A stretch of DNA of 64,000 bases from Antarcticibacterium arcticum (GTDB lineage: Bacteria; Bacteroidota; Bacteroidia; Flavobacteriales; Flavobacteriaceae), in the NCBI RefSeq assembly GCF_007993795.1, contig NZ_CP042476.1, positions 2,666,001 through 2,730,000 on the forward strand. Reading direction: 5' to 3'. Positions 54,914-64,000 of this stretch are shown piece after piece. The notes below the pieces were generated by a model. It saw only the letters and a list, made by a program, of their open reading frames with translations. It was not told where the DNA came from and did not search any database. The translations under genes and the position numbers were made by a program. Position 1 is the first letter of the stretch; every line of letters begins with the position of its first letter.

Positions 54914-56590
54914 ATGAAAATACCAGTTTTTAAACCATTCTTCGCTATTGGTTTTTCGATTTTTCTTGCGGGTTGTGGATCTACATCCCCCACCATTGTT
55001 TCTACTCCTATTGAGAATATAGATGCAATTCCTTTAAAAGTTACAGATCTTACAGAAATTGAACTTCAGGGATGGGGTGGGGCCGACCTCACCCGGGATA
55101 CAATCCCCGGTATGAGTGTGCAAAAAGCTTATGATGAGATAATTAAAAACAACAAAGGCCAGTCTGTGATCGTGGCGGTGATAGACAGCGGTGTTGATAT
55201 TGCGCATGAAGACCTTAAAAGTGTATTATGGGTGAACCGTGGTGAGATCCCTAATAATGGAAAAGATGATGATAATAACGGCTATATAGACGATATTCAT
55301 GGATGGAATTTCCTGGGAGATGCGGTAAAGGAAAACATGGAATACACCAGGATAATTAAAAGACTGAAGCCTAAATATGAAGGAAAAACCTCTGCAACAG
55401 TTTCCCCGGCAGACAGGGCTGAATTTGCTGAATATCAAAGAGCAAAAGCCGAATTCGATAAAGAATATAATGAAACCCTTCAAAACCAGACCCAGTACAG
55501 GCAAATAAAAACCCAATTGGTGGCAGCACATGCCGCTGTTTCATCCCAACTTGGAAAGGAAAATTATACCAAGCAGGAACTTGCTGCAATGACTGCTACT
55601 ACAGATCAAATGAGGCAGTATAAAGGAATGCTGATGCAAATCCAGGATAATGTAAATGAGAATATCCCTACCGCCCTAAAAGAGCTTGACGATGCCATCA
55701 AATACTTTGATGACAGGCTGGCTTCACACTTTAACCTGGAACTGGATGGAAGAGCAATAGTTGGAGATGATCCTTATGATATTACCGATACCAAATATGG
55801 AAACAACAAAGTCTCGGGGCCAACAGCAGACAAAGAAGATGTTAAACATGGTACGCACGTAGCCGGTATTATTGCTGCACAAAGAGATAACAATATTGGC
55901 ATTAAAGGGGTGGCCAATAATGTGCAAATAATGGTATTAAGAGCAGTACCGGACGGCGATGAGTATGATAAGGATATAGCTTTATCAATAAGATATGCGG
56001 TAGACAATGGTGCCAGGGTAATCAACACCAGTTTTGGAAAATATTTTTCTCCAAATCCGGAATGGGTAACAGATGCTATAAAATATGCAGCCCAAAAAGA
56101 TGTATTAATTGTAAATGCTGCAGGAAATGACGGAACAAATTTAGACCAGACAAGCGTTTATCCTAATGACCAGTTTCCCGGTCAAACAGGGGAGATCTCC
56201 AAAAATTTCTTAACTGTAGGTGCCTTAAATTATCAATATGGTTCAGGTATGGTTGCCGGGTTCTCCAATTACGGAAAAACCAATGTGGATGTATTTGCTC
56301 CGGGTACCAAAATTTGGTCTACAACTCCCAACAATGGTTATGAATACCTGCAGGGTACATCCATGGCCGCACCGGCAGTCGCGGGGGTTGCTGCAATAAT
56401 AAGGTCTTTTTATCCAAAATTAACTGCAGCCCAGGTGAAGCAGGTAATTATGGACAGTGGTTTAAGCACTACTGCTTCAGTTTTGGTAGGGGAGGAAAAA
56501 GCCAATAAAAGATTTACTGAGCTTTCCGCCTCCGGAAAAATGGTCAATTTGTACAATGCCCTTATTTTAGCCGATAAAATGGCCAAATAG
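54914..56590 (+). CDS. Subtilisin-like S8 serine peptidase, lipoprotein, with a coiled-coil insertion
   Basis: The 558-residue lipoprotein (lipobox FLAGC, Cys at about 21) has an S8 domain with catalytic Asp91 in VAVIDSGVD, His312 in HGTHVAG and Ser483 in GTSMAAP. The oxyanion Asn is in NAAGNDG. About 150 residues (roughly 135-290) between the Asp and His motifs are inserted. They are charged and helical, probably coiled coil (ADRAEFAEYQRAKAEFDKEY). No inhibitor-type propeptide is seen. It is followed after 34 bases by the M1 peptidase gene. Confidence 0.92.
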   Translation: MKIPVFKPFFAIGFSIFLAGCGSTSPTIVSTPIENIDAIPLKVTDLTEIELQGWGGADLTRDTIPGMSVQKAYDEIIKNNKGQSVIVAVIDSGVDIAHEDLKSVLWVNRGEIPNNGKDDDNNGYIDDIHGWNFLGDAVKENMEYTRIIKRLKPKYEGKTSATVSPADRAEFAEYQRAKAEFDKEYNETLQNQTQYRQIKTQLVAAHAAVSSQLGKENYTKQELAAMTATTDQMRQYKGMLMQIQDNVNENIPTALKELDDAIKYFDDRLASHFNLELDGRAIVGDDPYDITDTKYGNNKVSGPTADKEDVKHGTHVAGIIAAQRDNNIGIKGVANNVQIMVLRAVPDGDEYDKDIALSIRYAVDNGARVINTSFGKYFSPNPEWVTDAIKYAAQKDVLIVNAAGNDGTNLDQTSVYPNDQFPGQTGEISKNFLTVGALNYQYGSGMVAGFSNYGKTNVDVFAPGTKIWSTTPNNGYEYLQGTSMAAPAVAGVAAIIRSFYPKLTAAQVKQVIMDSGLSTTASVLVGEEKANKRFTELSASGKMVNLYNALILADKMAK

Positions 56591-56624
56591 AGATTTCTTA
56601 ATCGCATAATAAAATCAATTTTAA

Positions 56625-58469
56625 ATGAAAATATATTTTTTAGCATTAGCATTATTAACCCTGGGTTTCTCTTCAGCGCAAAACAACACTACATATTGGC
56701 AACAGCACGTTGACTATAAAATGGAAGTTGATATGAATGTGAAGAACTTCAGGTATACGGGAACACAGGAACTGGTTTATACCAACAATTCGCCAGACAC
56801 CCTAAACAGGGTTTTTTATCATCTGTATTTCAATGCATTTAAACCCGGTAGCGAAATGGACATTCGCTCAAGAACCATTGAAGATCCTGATACACGGGTA
56901 GGAGACAGGATCTCAAAGTTAACCCCAGAGCAACAAGGTTTTTTAAGGGTTTCAACACTTACGCAAAATGGTAAAACCCTTAAAATGCAGGAAGTGGGAA
57001 CCGTTCTGGAAGTAGAATTAAATGAGGCCATCCTGCCTGGTGAAAAAGCGACATTTAAAATGGAATTTCAAGGTCAGGTGCCGGAGCAGGTAAGAAGGTC
57101 TGGAAGGAACAGTTCTGAAGGGGTTGCATTATCCATGAGCCAGTGGTACCCAAAACTTGCTGAATATGACTTTGAAGGATGGCATGCCGATCCTTATATA
57201 GGTCGGGAATTTCACGGGGTGTGGGGAGATTTTGATGTAAAAATAAGCATTGATAAGAATTACCTTATTGGAAGTACAGGCTACCTTCAAAATCCTAACG
57301 AAATTGGTTTTGGCTATGAGGATAAAGGAGTTAAGGTGAAAAAACCTAAAGGAGATAAATTGACCTGGCATTTTGTTGCGCCTAAAGTTCATGATTTCAC
57401 CTGGGCAGCAGATCCAGATTATGTGCACGACACACGTGTAGCAAAGGATGGAACAGTGTTGCATTTTATTTATAAGAACAATCCTGCAATAAAGGAAAAC
57501 TGGACCAATCTTCAGCCAAAAACCGAAGAATTATTAATGTTTTTTAATGAGAATATAGGACCATATCCCTGGGACCAGTACACAGTGATCCAGGGTGGAG
57601 ACGGGGGAATGGAGTATGCAATGCTTACCCTAATTACCGGCGAGCGCGCCTTTGGCAGCCTTGTTGGCGTAACTTCTCATGAACTTGCTCACGCCTGGTT
57701 TCAGCATTTAATGGCCACCAATGAAAGTAAACATGAGTGGATGGATGAGGGTTTTACCTCTTACATCTCAACCCTTGCAATGGATAAGGTTATGGGTACC
57801 AATAAGGAAAAACCCTTTGAAGGAAATTACAGAGGGTATGAAAGATTGGCAAAATCTGGAGTGGAGGAACCTTTAAGTACACATGCTGACAGGTATAAAT
57901 TAAATTTCGCCTATGGTGTTGCTGCGTATACCAAAGGTTCAGTTTTTCTTTCTCAGCTTGGATACCTAATTGGAGAAGAAAACCTTAAGAAAACCCTTAA
58001 ACGCTATTATCACGATTGGAAATTCAAGCATCCTACCCCAAATGATTTTTTAAGGGTTGCTGAAAAAGTTTCGGGAGCAGAGCTGGACTGGTATTTAATG
58101 GACTGGGCTCAAACCACCAATACCATAGATTACGGGATAAAAAATGTTGCTGAAAACAATGGAAAAACAACTGTGACATTAGAACGTATTGGTAATATGC
58201 CAATGCCACTGGATATTCAGGTTACTTATGCAGACGGTTCCAGGGAAGTTGTTTATATCCCTTTGCAAATGATGCGTTGGAATAAGCCTGCAGAAGAAGG
58301 TAAGCAAAGTAAAGTAGCTGCAAGATGGGCGTGGGCACATCCTACCTACGAACTTATCCTGGAAAAACCCCTTTCTGAAATTTCAGGGATCACAATTGAT
58401 GAGTCCGGATTAATGGCAGATATCAACAGGGAAAACAATACCTTTTCCAGGGAGAAAATTGTAGATTAA
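56625..58469 (+). CDS. M1-family zinc metallopeptidase, secreted
   Basis: The 614-residue gluzincin has a signal peptide (1-18, MKIYFLALALLTLGFSSA). The catalytic motif is HELAH (His352, Glu353, His356) with Glu375 as third zinc ligand (HEWMDEGF), and GGMEYAML is the substrate-binding GAMEN-like motif. The N-terminal saddle domain and shortened C-terminal part suit the Bacteroidota secreted aminopeptidase subgroup. It probably works with the subtilisin-like protein upstream. Confidence 0.93.
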   Translation: MKIYFLALALLTLGFSSAQNNTTYWQQHVDYKMEVDMNVKNFRYTGTQELVYTNNSPDTLNRVFYHLYFNAFKPGSEMDIRSRTIEDPDTRVGDRISKLTPEQQGFLRVSTLTQNGKTLKMQEVGTVLEVELNEAILPGEKATFKMEFQGQVPEQVRRSGRNSSEGVALSMSQWYPKLAEYDFEGWHADPYIGREFHGVWGDFDVKISIDKNYLIGSTGYLQNPNEIGFGYEDKGVKVKKPKGDKLTWHFVAPKVHDFTWAADPDYVHDTRVAKDGTVLHFIYKNNPAIKENWTNLQPKTEELLMFFNENIGPYPWDQYTVIQGGDGGMEYAMLTLITGERAFGSLVGVTSHELAHAWFQHLMATNESKHEWMDEGFTSYISTLAMDKVMGTNKEKPFEGNYRGYERLAKSGVEEPLSTHADRYKLNFAYGVAAYTKGSVFLSQLGYLIGEENLKKTLKRYYHDWKFKHPTPNDFLRVAEKVSGAELDWYLMDWAQTTNTIDYGIKNVAENNGKTTVTLERIGNMPMPLDIQVTYADGSREVVYIPLQMMRWNKPAEEGKQSKVAARWAWAHPTYELILEKPLSEISGITIDESGLMADINRENNTFSREKIVD

Positions 58470-58512
58470 GAAAAAAGGTTTCAGAAGGATAAAGGCTTCT
58501 GAAAAGAAACAG

Positions 58513-58547
58513 ATCCGTTTTGGGAATTCCCGAAGCGGATTTTTTTA
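58513..58547 (+). terminator. Intrinsic terminator after the M1 peptidase
   Basis: The 12-bp stem ATCCGTTTTGGG / CCCGAAGCGGAT (two G-U pairs) has a 4-nt loop followed by seven T. Confidence 0.9.
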
Positions 58548-58569
58548 TTTTAGCCTGTTATAATATGTG

Positions 58570-58956
58570 ATGATGAGTGAAAATTTTCCTTCAGAAGAAA
58601 AACTAAAAAGCAAGATTCTTATAGACCGTTTGTTTCTAGAAGGAAAATCAGTTCAAAAATACCCTATAAAGCTCATTTATGCACCCATTGCAAATCCTGA
58701 AATTACCACTCATAAAACAGGGGTTTCGGTACCAAAACGAAATTTTAAAAAGGCCGTTGACCGTAATTATTTAAAGCGGCTCATGCGGGAAGCTTTTAGA
58801 AAAAATAAGTATCTTGTAGACAACAACTTACATCAAAAATATGCGTTGATGTTTATTTATACCGGGCGGGAAACACTGGATTATAATGTGATTCTGGCTG
58901 CTGTGATCAATATACTTGAGAAATTAACCGAAAGAGAGGGAAACAATGAAAAATAG
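58570..58956 (+). CDS. rnpA: Ribonuclease P protein component
   Basis: The protein is about 128 residues and binds RNase P RNA for tRNA 5' maturation. The conserved RNR-type helix is visible (KAVDRNYLKRLMREAFRKNK), with GVSVPKRNFKKA before it. ATG 58570 or 58573 is preferred over the adjacent GTG. The S41 protease start overlaps its end by 11 bases. Bacteroidota rnpA is often not linked to rpmH, as here. Confidence 0.94.
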   Translation: MMSENFPSEEKLKSKILIDRLFLEGKSVQKYPIKLIYAPIANPEITTHKTGVSVPKRNFKKAVDRNYLKRLMREAFRKNKYLVDNNLHQKYALMFIYTGRETLDYNVILAAVINILEKLTEREGNNEK

Positions 58957-60580
58957 AGTGATCAAAAGAATATTCCTGGTCCTGCTTGGGGTGATCCTGC
59001 TGGTGGGAACTTCAGGTTTTAAATCGGATTTTTTTGCTATTGCAAAACAAATTGAAATCTTCACCACCTTGTTCAAGGAACTTAATATGAACTATGTTGA
59101 TGAAACCAATCCGGCGCAATTAATGGATACAGCCATAAAGGCGATGCTGGAAGACCTTGACCCTTACACCAATTACTGGAATGAACAGGATGTGGAAGCG
59201 GCAAGAATGAATACCGCAGGAGAATATCAGGGAATAGGGGCTGCTGTAAGAATAAGCAGGGACAGATTTACTATTCTGGAAACCTATAAAGATTTTCCCG
59301 CAGATAAAGCCGGTTTAAAGCCCGGGGATGAAATTATAAAAATTGGGGGCATACTGGTTAGTGATTTTAAAGAAGATGCAGGAGAACTGCTTAATGGCGC
59401 TCCTAATACAAATATTACACTGGAATACGTGAGGCAGGGTAAAACCCAAACCACCACTTTAACAAGAGGAACCATAGCTTTGAAAGCTGTTCCATTTTAT
59501 GAGCTTTTGGAGGATAAAACAGGCTATATAGTGCTTTCCAGATTTAATTCCAATGCTTCTTCAGAAACCATTAAAGCCCTGAAAGACCTGCAAAGCAGGG
59601 GTGCAGAAAAAATCATTCTGGACCTTAGAGGAAATCCCGGAGGTTTGTTGAGCGAAGCTATTCTTGTGAGTAATATTTTTCTGGATAAAGGCCAGCTTAT
59701 TACTTCCACCAGGTCTGTAATTGACAAATACAACCAGCAATATTTTACTCCTAAAGAACCTATTAATACAAAAATACCTTTAGCGGTGATAATTGATGGC
59801 AGAAGTGCTTCTGCAAGTGAAATTGTGGCAGGGGCAATACAGGATCTGGACAGGGGAGTTATAATAGGGGCGAGGAGTTTTGGAAAAGGCCTGGTACAAC
59901 GCCCTAAGGAACTGGTTTATGGCACCCAGCTTAAATTGACAATTTCACGATACTATACTCCTAGCGGGCGCTGTATCCAGGCGTTGGATTACCGCTCAAG
60001 GGACAAAGACGGGAATGCACTGCGTATAGAAAGTGAAAATTATAATGAATTCAAAACAAAGAGCGGCCGGAGCGTTTATGATGGCGGTGGGATCTTGCCT
60101 GATATCCAGTTAAAAACTTCTGAATTCAATCCTATCACCAATGCTTTGCTGAAGCATCAGGCTATTTTTGATTTTGCCACCGAATATTATTATTCTCATT
60201 CCCTCGAAAATCCTGAAAATTTCAGGTTTACGGAGGCCGATTATAATGTTTTTAAGCAATTCCTTAAAAAGACCAATTTCAGTTATGAGACAGAAACCGA
60301 AAGCCAGCTGAAAGAAGTACTTACTGCGGCAAATGAAGAAGGTTTGGATAAGGAAATCTCTGCACATTATAATCAAATGATCACAGGAATAGAAAAGTCA
60401 AAGAATGCTGAAATTGATAATAAAAGAGAAGAGATCATTAGTTTATTAACCGATGAAATAATTAAACGATATTTCTACCAGGAAGGATTGTATGAATATT
60501 ATTTAAAGCAGGACCCGGAAATACTTGAAGCCAGGGGAGTGCTGGGAAATCCCACAAAATATGCGGGAATTTTAAAATAA
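58946..60580 (+). CDS. S41-family C-terminal processing peptidase (CtpA/Tsp-like)
   Basis: The 544-residue secreted protease has an N-terminal signal/anchor (about 8-28). A PDZ domain (about 85-175; IGAAVRISRDRFTILETY, AGLKPGDEIIKIGG) and the S41 domain (about 185-365) follow. The latter has LDLRGNPGGLLSEA, the nucleophile region GRSASASEIVAGAIQD and the lysine in FGKGLVQ. A helical C-terminal region (about 400-544) follows. It trims or degrades envelope proteins. It overlaps rnpA by 11 bases, implying coupling. Confidence 0.94.
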   Translation: MKNRVIKRIFLVLLGVILLVGTSGFKSDFFAIAKQIEIFTTLFKELNMNYVDETNPAQLMDTAIKAMLEDLDPYTNYWNEQDVEAARMNTAGEYQGIGAAVRISRDRFTILETYKDFPADKAGLKPGDEIIKIGGILVSDFKEDAGELLNGAPNTNITLEYVRQGKTQTTTLTRGTIALKAVPFYELLEDKTGYIVLSRFNSNASSETIKALKDLQSRGAEKIILDLRGNPGGLLSEAILVSNIFLDKGQLITSTRSVIDKYNQQYFTPKEPINTKIPLAVIIDGRSASASEIVAGAIQDLDRGVIIGARSFGKGLVQRPKELVYGTQLKLTISRYYTPSGRCIQALDYRSRDKDGNALRIESENYNEFKTKSGRSVYDGGGILPDIQLKTSEFNPITNALLKHQAIFDFATEYYYSHSLENPENFRFTEADYNVFKQFLKKTNFSYETETESQLKEVLTAANEEGLDKEISAHYNQMITGIEKSKNAEIDNKREEIISLLTDEIIKRYFYQEGLYEYYLKQDPEILEARGVLGNPTKYAGILK

Positions 60581-60581
60581 A

Positions 60582-61022
60582 TTATTCTTTGATCATCGCA
60601 ATATGCGGGATACCATCTTCCAGGTATCCCTCGCCAGTGATGTGAAAACCATGGGATTCATAGAATTGGGTGAGATATTGCTGTGCAGAAAGTTTTATGG
60701 CAGATGTATTATATCTATTTTCTATCTCTTCTACCGAGGCTTTCATAATTTGGTGTCCGTACCCAAATTTTCGATAATTTTCTTTTACAATCACCCTTCC
60801 TATAGAAGCATTTTCAAAATAATCTCCCGGTTTAAAACAGCGGGTATATGCAACGAGTTCATTATTTTCAAAGCCTAAAATATGCAGTGCCTTTTCATCT
60901 TTCCCGTCTATATCCTGGTAAACACAATTCTGTTCGACCACAAACACCTCTGCACGCAACTGGAGGACTTTATAGAGTTCCTGCTGACTTAATTGTTCAA
61001 AGGTTCTAATCTTTATTTCCAT
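60582..61022 (-). CDS. GNAT-family N-acetyltransferase (ElaA-like)
   Basis: The 146-residue protein has the ElaA N-terminus (LYKVLQLRAEVFVVEQNCVY, DIDGKDEKALHIL). The acetyl-CoA-binding motif V-x-x-x-x-R-x-x-G/A appears as IGRVIVKENYRKFGYGHQIM, followed by the SAQQYLTQFYESHGF core. The acceptor is unknown. It converges with the S41 gene, one base apart, and lies 31 bases after rpiB on the same strand. Confidence 0.9.
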   Translation of the reverse strand: MEIKIRTFEQLSQQELYKVLQLRAEVFVVEQNCVYQDIDGKDEKALHILGFENNELVAYTRCFKPGDYFENASIGRVIVKENYRKFGYGHQIMKASVEEIENRYNTSAIKLSAQQYLTQFYESHGFHITGEGYLEDGIPHIAMIKE

Positions 61023-61053
61023 TTCAAGAGGATAGAGATATAATGAGGTACTA

Positions 61054-61482
61054 TTATAATGGTATCTTATCTATTCTGTTTTGGTGACGTCCACCTTCAA
61101 ATTTTGTATCAAGAAAGGTTTGTACCATATCAATAGCCTGTTGTTGTGACACAAATCTGGCAGGGATACTTAAAATATTAGCATTATTATGTTCTTTGGC
61201 AAGTTTGGCAATCTCCACACTCCAGCATAAAGCAGCTCTTACACCCTGGTGTTTATTGGCGGTCATCGAAGCTCCATTTCCACTGCCACAAATAATAATA
61301 CCAAGATCTGTAGCTTGGGTTTCCACATCATTTGCGACGGGATGCACAAAATCTGGGTAATCAACACTTTCCTCACTATTGGTACCATAGTTAGTAACTT
61401 CAATTCCTTTAGATTCCAGATAAGTGGTTACAGCTAATTTATACTGAGTTCCTGCGTGATCATTCCCAATTGCTATTTTCAT
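61054..61482 (-). CDS. rpiB: Ribose 5-phosphate isomerase B
   Basis: The 142-residue RpiB/LacAB-family enzyme interconverts ribose-5-P and ribulose-5-P. It shows IAIGNDHAGTQYK (phosphate/substrate loop with Asp-His), SVDYPDFVHPVA, and ICGSGNGASMTANKHQGVRA with CGSG. The CGSGNG loop has Ser and no second catalytic Cys visible nearby, as is usual for RpiB of the Cys-Gly type. It is first in the rpiB-GNAT unit. Confidence 0.95.
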   Translation of the reverse strand: MKIAIGNDHAGTQYKLAVTTYLESKGIEVTNYGTNSEESVDYPDFVHPVANDVETQATDLGIIICGSGNGASMTANKHQGVRAALCWSVEIAKLAKEHNNANILSIPARFVSQQQAIDMVQTFLDTKFEGGRHQNRIDKIPL

Positions 61483-62157
61483 AATTGTAATATTTAGAAA
61501 ACAAAGGTAAAAAATAGGTTGTTAACCAATCAATTTACCATTGTTAATTACTTCCGGCAGTTCCTTAATTTTAAAGGGATTGAAATTTACATAGAATTGT
61601 GAATAACATATGGTGAGGAAATCACAAACAAATTTGGTTTATTGGGTAAAATATAGAATAGAAAAAAAATAACCGTAGATACAAATTATAACTATGGAAT
61701 TTTCAATCTAGTTATGAGCATCAAAAACGAGATTGTGAACAAGAGAATTTAAGTAACTTATCAAGTATTTCTATTAACATAGTTTTATTAACTACTGTTA
61801 AGTAAATCTTAAAACCCTATCTAAATCAGAAGCTTAAGAAATTATGGTTTTGTTAACAACTCAATTTCAATTGTAGGTAGCGAGAAATCCTATTTATTTT
61901 CAAAAAAGTTATTGTACAAATTAACACCCTATAATAAGCAACAGTTTTAATTTTTTAAAAAAGAATAAAAAAGAATATATAAATATATGTGTTAACAAGT
62001 CTCTTAAGCAAAGAGCAAAATTGAAGGAAAATGAAACGGAGTAATTCCGGGAGTTGAGATTTAAATTTCAGGTAATTATAAAGAGATAGCTATTAATTGA
62101 ATAATAACAAACTGAATATAAGTACTTTAAATTTAAATTTTTTTAATAGAGGGTAGG
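61483..62157. other. Long AT-rich intergenic region, origin-like features
   Basis: About 675 bases contain no gene. TGTGAATAA at 61598-61606 matches the DnaA box complement TGTGNATAA; TGTGAACAA near 61734 is one base off. GTTAAC palindromes occur at 61521, 61852 (in TTGTTAACAA) and 61991. 61955-61990 is an almost pure A/T stretch (AAAAAAGAATAAAAAAGAAT then ATATAAATATAT). The pattern resembles an origin region but may only reflect AT-rich promoter DNA between divergent genes. Confidence 0.35.
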
Positions 62158-62337
62158 TTAATAATTTGGGTATTGATAATATTGAACCTCCTGAACGCTC
62201 ACAATAGTTGTTGGACTTGCCTGGAAATCAACACTCGATTTCTTATTGAGTGTTTTGTTTACGAACGCTATTACCCCCAGAACCCCTAGCAGGAAAATCA
62301 GGAAGAATAAAAGCGATATTTTAGTAAGTTTTACCAT
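62158..62337 (-). CDS. Small single-pass membrane protein of unknown function
   Basis: The 59-residue protein starts at ATG 62337 with AAAGGA 12 bases upstream. It has one transmembrane helix (about 7-27, ISLLFFLIFLLGVLGVIAFV), then a basic segment (NKTLNKKSS) and the Tyr-rich tail VQEVQYYQYPNY. A TTG start at 62358 would add seven residues. No family recognised. It is divergent from rnr. Confidence 0.6.
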   Translation of the reverse strand: MVKLTKISLLFFLIFLLGVLGVIAFVNKTLNKKSSVDFQASPTTIVSVQEVQYYQYPNY

Positions 62338-62577
62338 ATCATCACTTTTTCCTTTCAAAATTTGAGGGGAAATTTTAAGAAAGATGTAAACACTAATTTA
62401 AGAAAATTTTAATAAATCCAACGTTCTATCCAAAATATTTTTTACTTAAATAATTGTTAATCAGTTGAAAGCCTTATTTTTTCTAAATAAAACATATGTT
62501 ACAGCTTAACAAAAATTTATTTGGAGAACATTTTAAAGTCACAATTAAGCCGTAATTTTAGCCATTATTAGAAATTT

Positions 62578-64000
62578 ATGAAGAAAAAGAAAAATAGTAA
62601 AAGTACTCCGGAAGCAAATGATCTCTCAAAAAGTATTTTAAACATTTTAAGAAAGACTCCGGACGCTACTTTTAATTATAAGCAGATAGCAGAAAAATTG
62701 GGTGTAAATGACGCAAATACCCGGAATAAAATTATAAGGAAACTTTCTCAACTGGCCGCCAAAAAACAAATTGAAGAAGTTGATCGGGGAAAGTTTAAGA
62801 TCGTAGGAAATTTTGAATACTACACAGGTACCCTTGATATGACAACGAAAGGGTTTGGATATGTTGTGGTAGAAGAATTGGAAGAAGATGTCTTTATACC
62901 GGTAAATGCCTTAAATAAAGCCCTTGATGGGGATGTAGTAGAGATCTATATTTACAACAGGAGGAAAAAAAGGAAATCTGAAGGAGAAGTTGTAAGGGTT
63001 ATAAACAGGAAGCGTACAGAATTTGTAGGTGTTTTACAATTAAAAGAAAATTTTGGGTTCGTAGCAATACAGGATCCAAAAATGTATACAGATATTTTTG
63101 TACCCAGGAATAAAATACTGGATGCAAAAGATGGGGATAAGGTAGTGGTCACTATGGAAGAATGGCCGGAAAAATCTGATTCTCCTTCAGGAAGTATAAA
63201 ACAGGTACTTGGGAAACCGGGAGAACATAATACCGAAATCCATTCAATTCTTGCGCAATATGGGCTACCCGTGGAATTTCCAAAAGAAGTGGAGGATTTT
63301 GCGCAAAACATTGATACTTCAATCAAGGAAGATGAAATCAAAAAAAGAAGAGATCTAAGGGAAACACTCACTTTCACTATTGATCCTGAAGATGCAAAGG
63401 ATTTTGATGATGCCCTGAGTTTTAAAGTGCTGGAAAACGGAAATTTTGAAATAGGAATTCACATTGCAGATGTTTCTCATTATTTGCAACCGGATACGGT
63501 ATTGGATGAAGAAGCATATCAAAGGGCAACCTCAATTTATCTTGTAGACAGGGTGGTGCCCATGTTACCAGAGATATTATCCAATAATGCCTGCTCCCTG
63601 AGGCCTAATGAAGAGAAATATACCTTTTCTGCCGTTTTTGAAATGGATAAAAAAGGCTATGTTATCAACGAATGGTTTGGGAGAACAGTAACACTTTCAG
63701 ATGCAAGATTCGCATATGAGGAAGCACAGCATATCATTGAAACAGAAAAAGGAGAAATTCCGCTGGAAGTTTCTATCCAGGAAAAGGAATATGTTGTAGG
63801 CGATGAAATTGTTGATGCGGTTATAACCATGAACGAGCTGGCCAAAAAGATGCGGGCCCGCCGGATGAAAGATGGTGCAATTTCATTTGATAAAGTTGAG
63901 GTAAAATTTGAACTTAACGAGGAAAATGAACCTGTTGGAGTTTATTATAAGATCACCAAGGATGCAAATAAACTTATTGAAGAATTCATGTTGCTTGCAA
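62578..64000 (+). CDS. rnr: Ribonuclease R, N-terminal part (runs off the window)
   Basis: 474 residues are visible, starting MKKKKNSKS. A winged-helix-like N-terminus (about 20-75) is followed by two cold-shock domains (about 80-145; TTKGFGYVVVEELEEDVFIP and ENFGFVAIQDPK). The RNB catalytic domain then starts with TFTIDPEDAKDFDDALSF (the Asp cluster), then IGIHIADVSHY, RATSIYLVDRVVPMLPE and NNACSLRPNEEKY. It degrades structured RNA 3' to 5'. The C-terminal S1 domain lies beyond the edge. Confidence 0.95.
   Translation, partial: MKKKKNSKSTPEANDLSKSILNILRKTPDATFNYKQIAEKLGVNDANTRNKIIRKLSQLAAKKQIEEVDRGKFKIVGNFEYYTGTLDMTTKGFGYVVVEELEEDVFIPVNALNKALDGDVVEIYIYNRRKKRKSEGEVVRVINRKRTEFVGVLQLKENFGFVAIQDPKMYTDIFVPRNKILDAKDGDKVVVTMEEWPEKSDSPSGSIKQVLGKPGEHNTEIHSILAQYGLPVEFPKEVEDFAQNIDTSIKEDEIKKRRDLRETLTFTIDPEDAKDFDDALSFKVLENGNFEIGIHIADVSHYLQPDTVLDEEAYQRATSIYLVDRVVPMLPEILSNNACSLRPNEEKYTFSAVFEMDKKGYVINEWFGRTVTLSDARFAYEEAQHIIETEKGEIPLEVSIQEKEYVVGDEIVDAVITMNELAKKMRARRMKDGAISFDKVEVKFELNEENEPVGVYYKITKDANKLIEEFMLLA

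Overview
The window looks like a chromosomal segment of a member of the Flavobacteriaceae (Bacteroidota). This rests on moderately AT-rich coding DNA, Bacteroidota-type promoters (TAnnTTTG at -7), a SusC/SusD pair, TonB-dependent receptors, many lipoproteins with flavobacterial-style signal peptides, and families typical of this group (fasciclin lipoprotein, DUF177-L32-FabH-AccB-AccC, GH3 fused to a serine hydrolase, NagB fused to a PIG-L deacetylase). No phage, transposase, CRISPR array or rRNA was seen. There is one tRNA.

Layout. 0-4 kb: the tail of a secreted protein, a prolyl oligopeptidase lipoprotein, an orphan ABC ATPase, a Gre-like factor. 4-9.9 kb (minus strand): MtgA with an FAD oxidoreductase, then the fatty-acid initiation cluster DUF177, L32, FabH, AccB, AccC. 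10-11.7 kb: divergent pdxA and ribE. 11.7-13.5 kb: a tandem family of tiny PPPPG..VPID proteins (PID-CTERM type), one of them frameshifted, and a fasciclin lipoprotein. 13.8-21.3 kb: aminopeptidase P, a class-C-type serine hydrolase with a membrane-bound HTH protein, a CAU-anticodon tRNA with repeats, mce, rbfA, an FtsX-type permease, dusB. 21.4-23.9 kb: an outer-membrane beta-barrel receptor.

24-49.4 kb is the most interesting part: a contiguous set of genes that together read as a peptidoglycan/amino-sugar recovery locus. It has SusC/SusD and a DUF4397 lipoprotein for outer-membrane capture. It has two amidases (one fused to a NamZ exo-muramidase), a GH3 hexosaminidase fused to a serine hydrolase, a GH20 hexosaminidase (frameshifted as read) and a GHL10 glycosidase. 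For peptides there are an NlpC/P60 endopeptidase and an L-Ala-D/L-Glu epimerase; for uptake, a sodium/solute symporter and a FucP/NagP-like MFS transporter. MurQ etherase, a NagB-deacetylase fusion, a NagX-like membrane protein and a ROK regulator complete it. No MurNAc/GlcNAc kinase and no stand-alone NagA are visible.

49.7-64 kb: lepA (one-base frameshift near its 3' end as read), a CPA2 antiporter, an MBL hydrolase, a subtilisin-like lipoprotein, an M1 peptidase, rnpA with an S41 protease, a GNAT protein, rpiB, a long AT-rich intergenic region with origin-like features, a tiny membrane protein, and the start of rnr running off the end. Three genes (a PID-type gene, the GH20 gene, lepA) each lack exactly one base, two of them in G/C runs. 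Assembly error is therefore a serious alternative to real gene decay.
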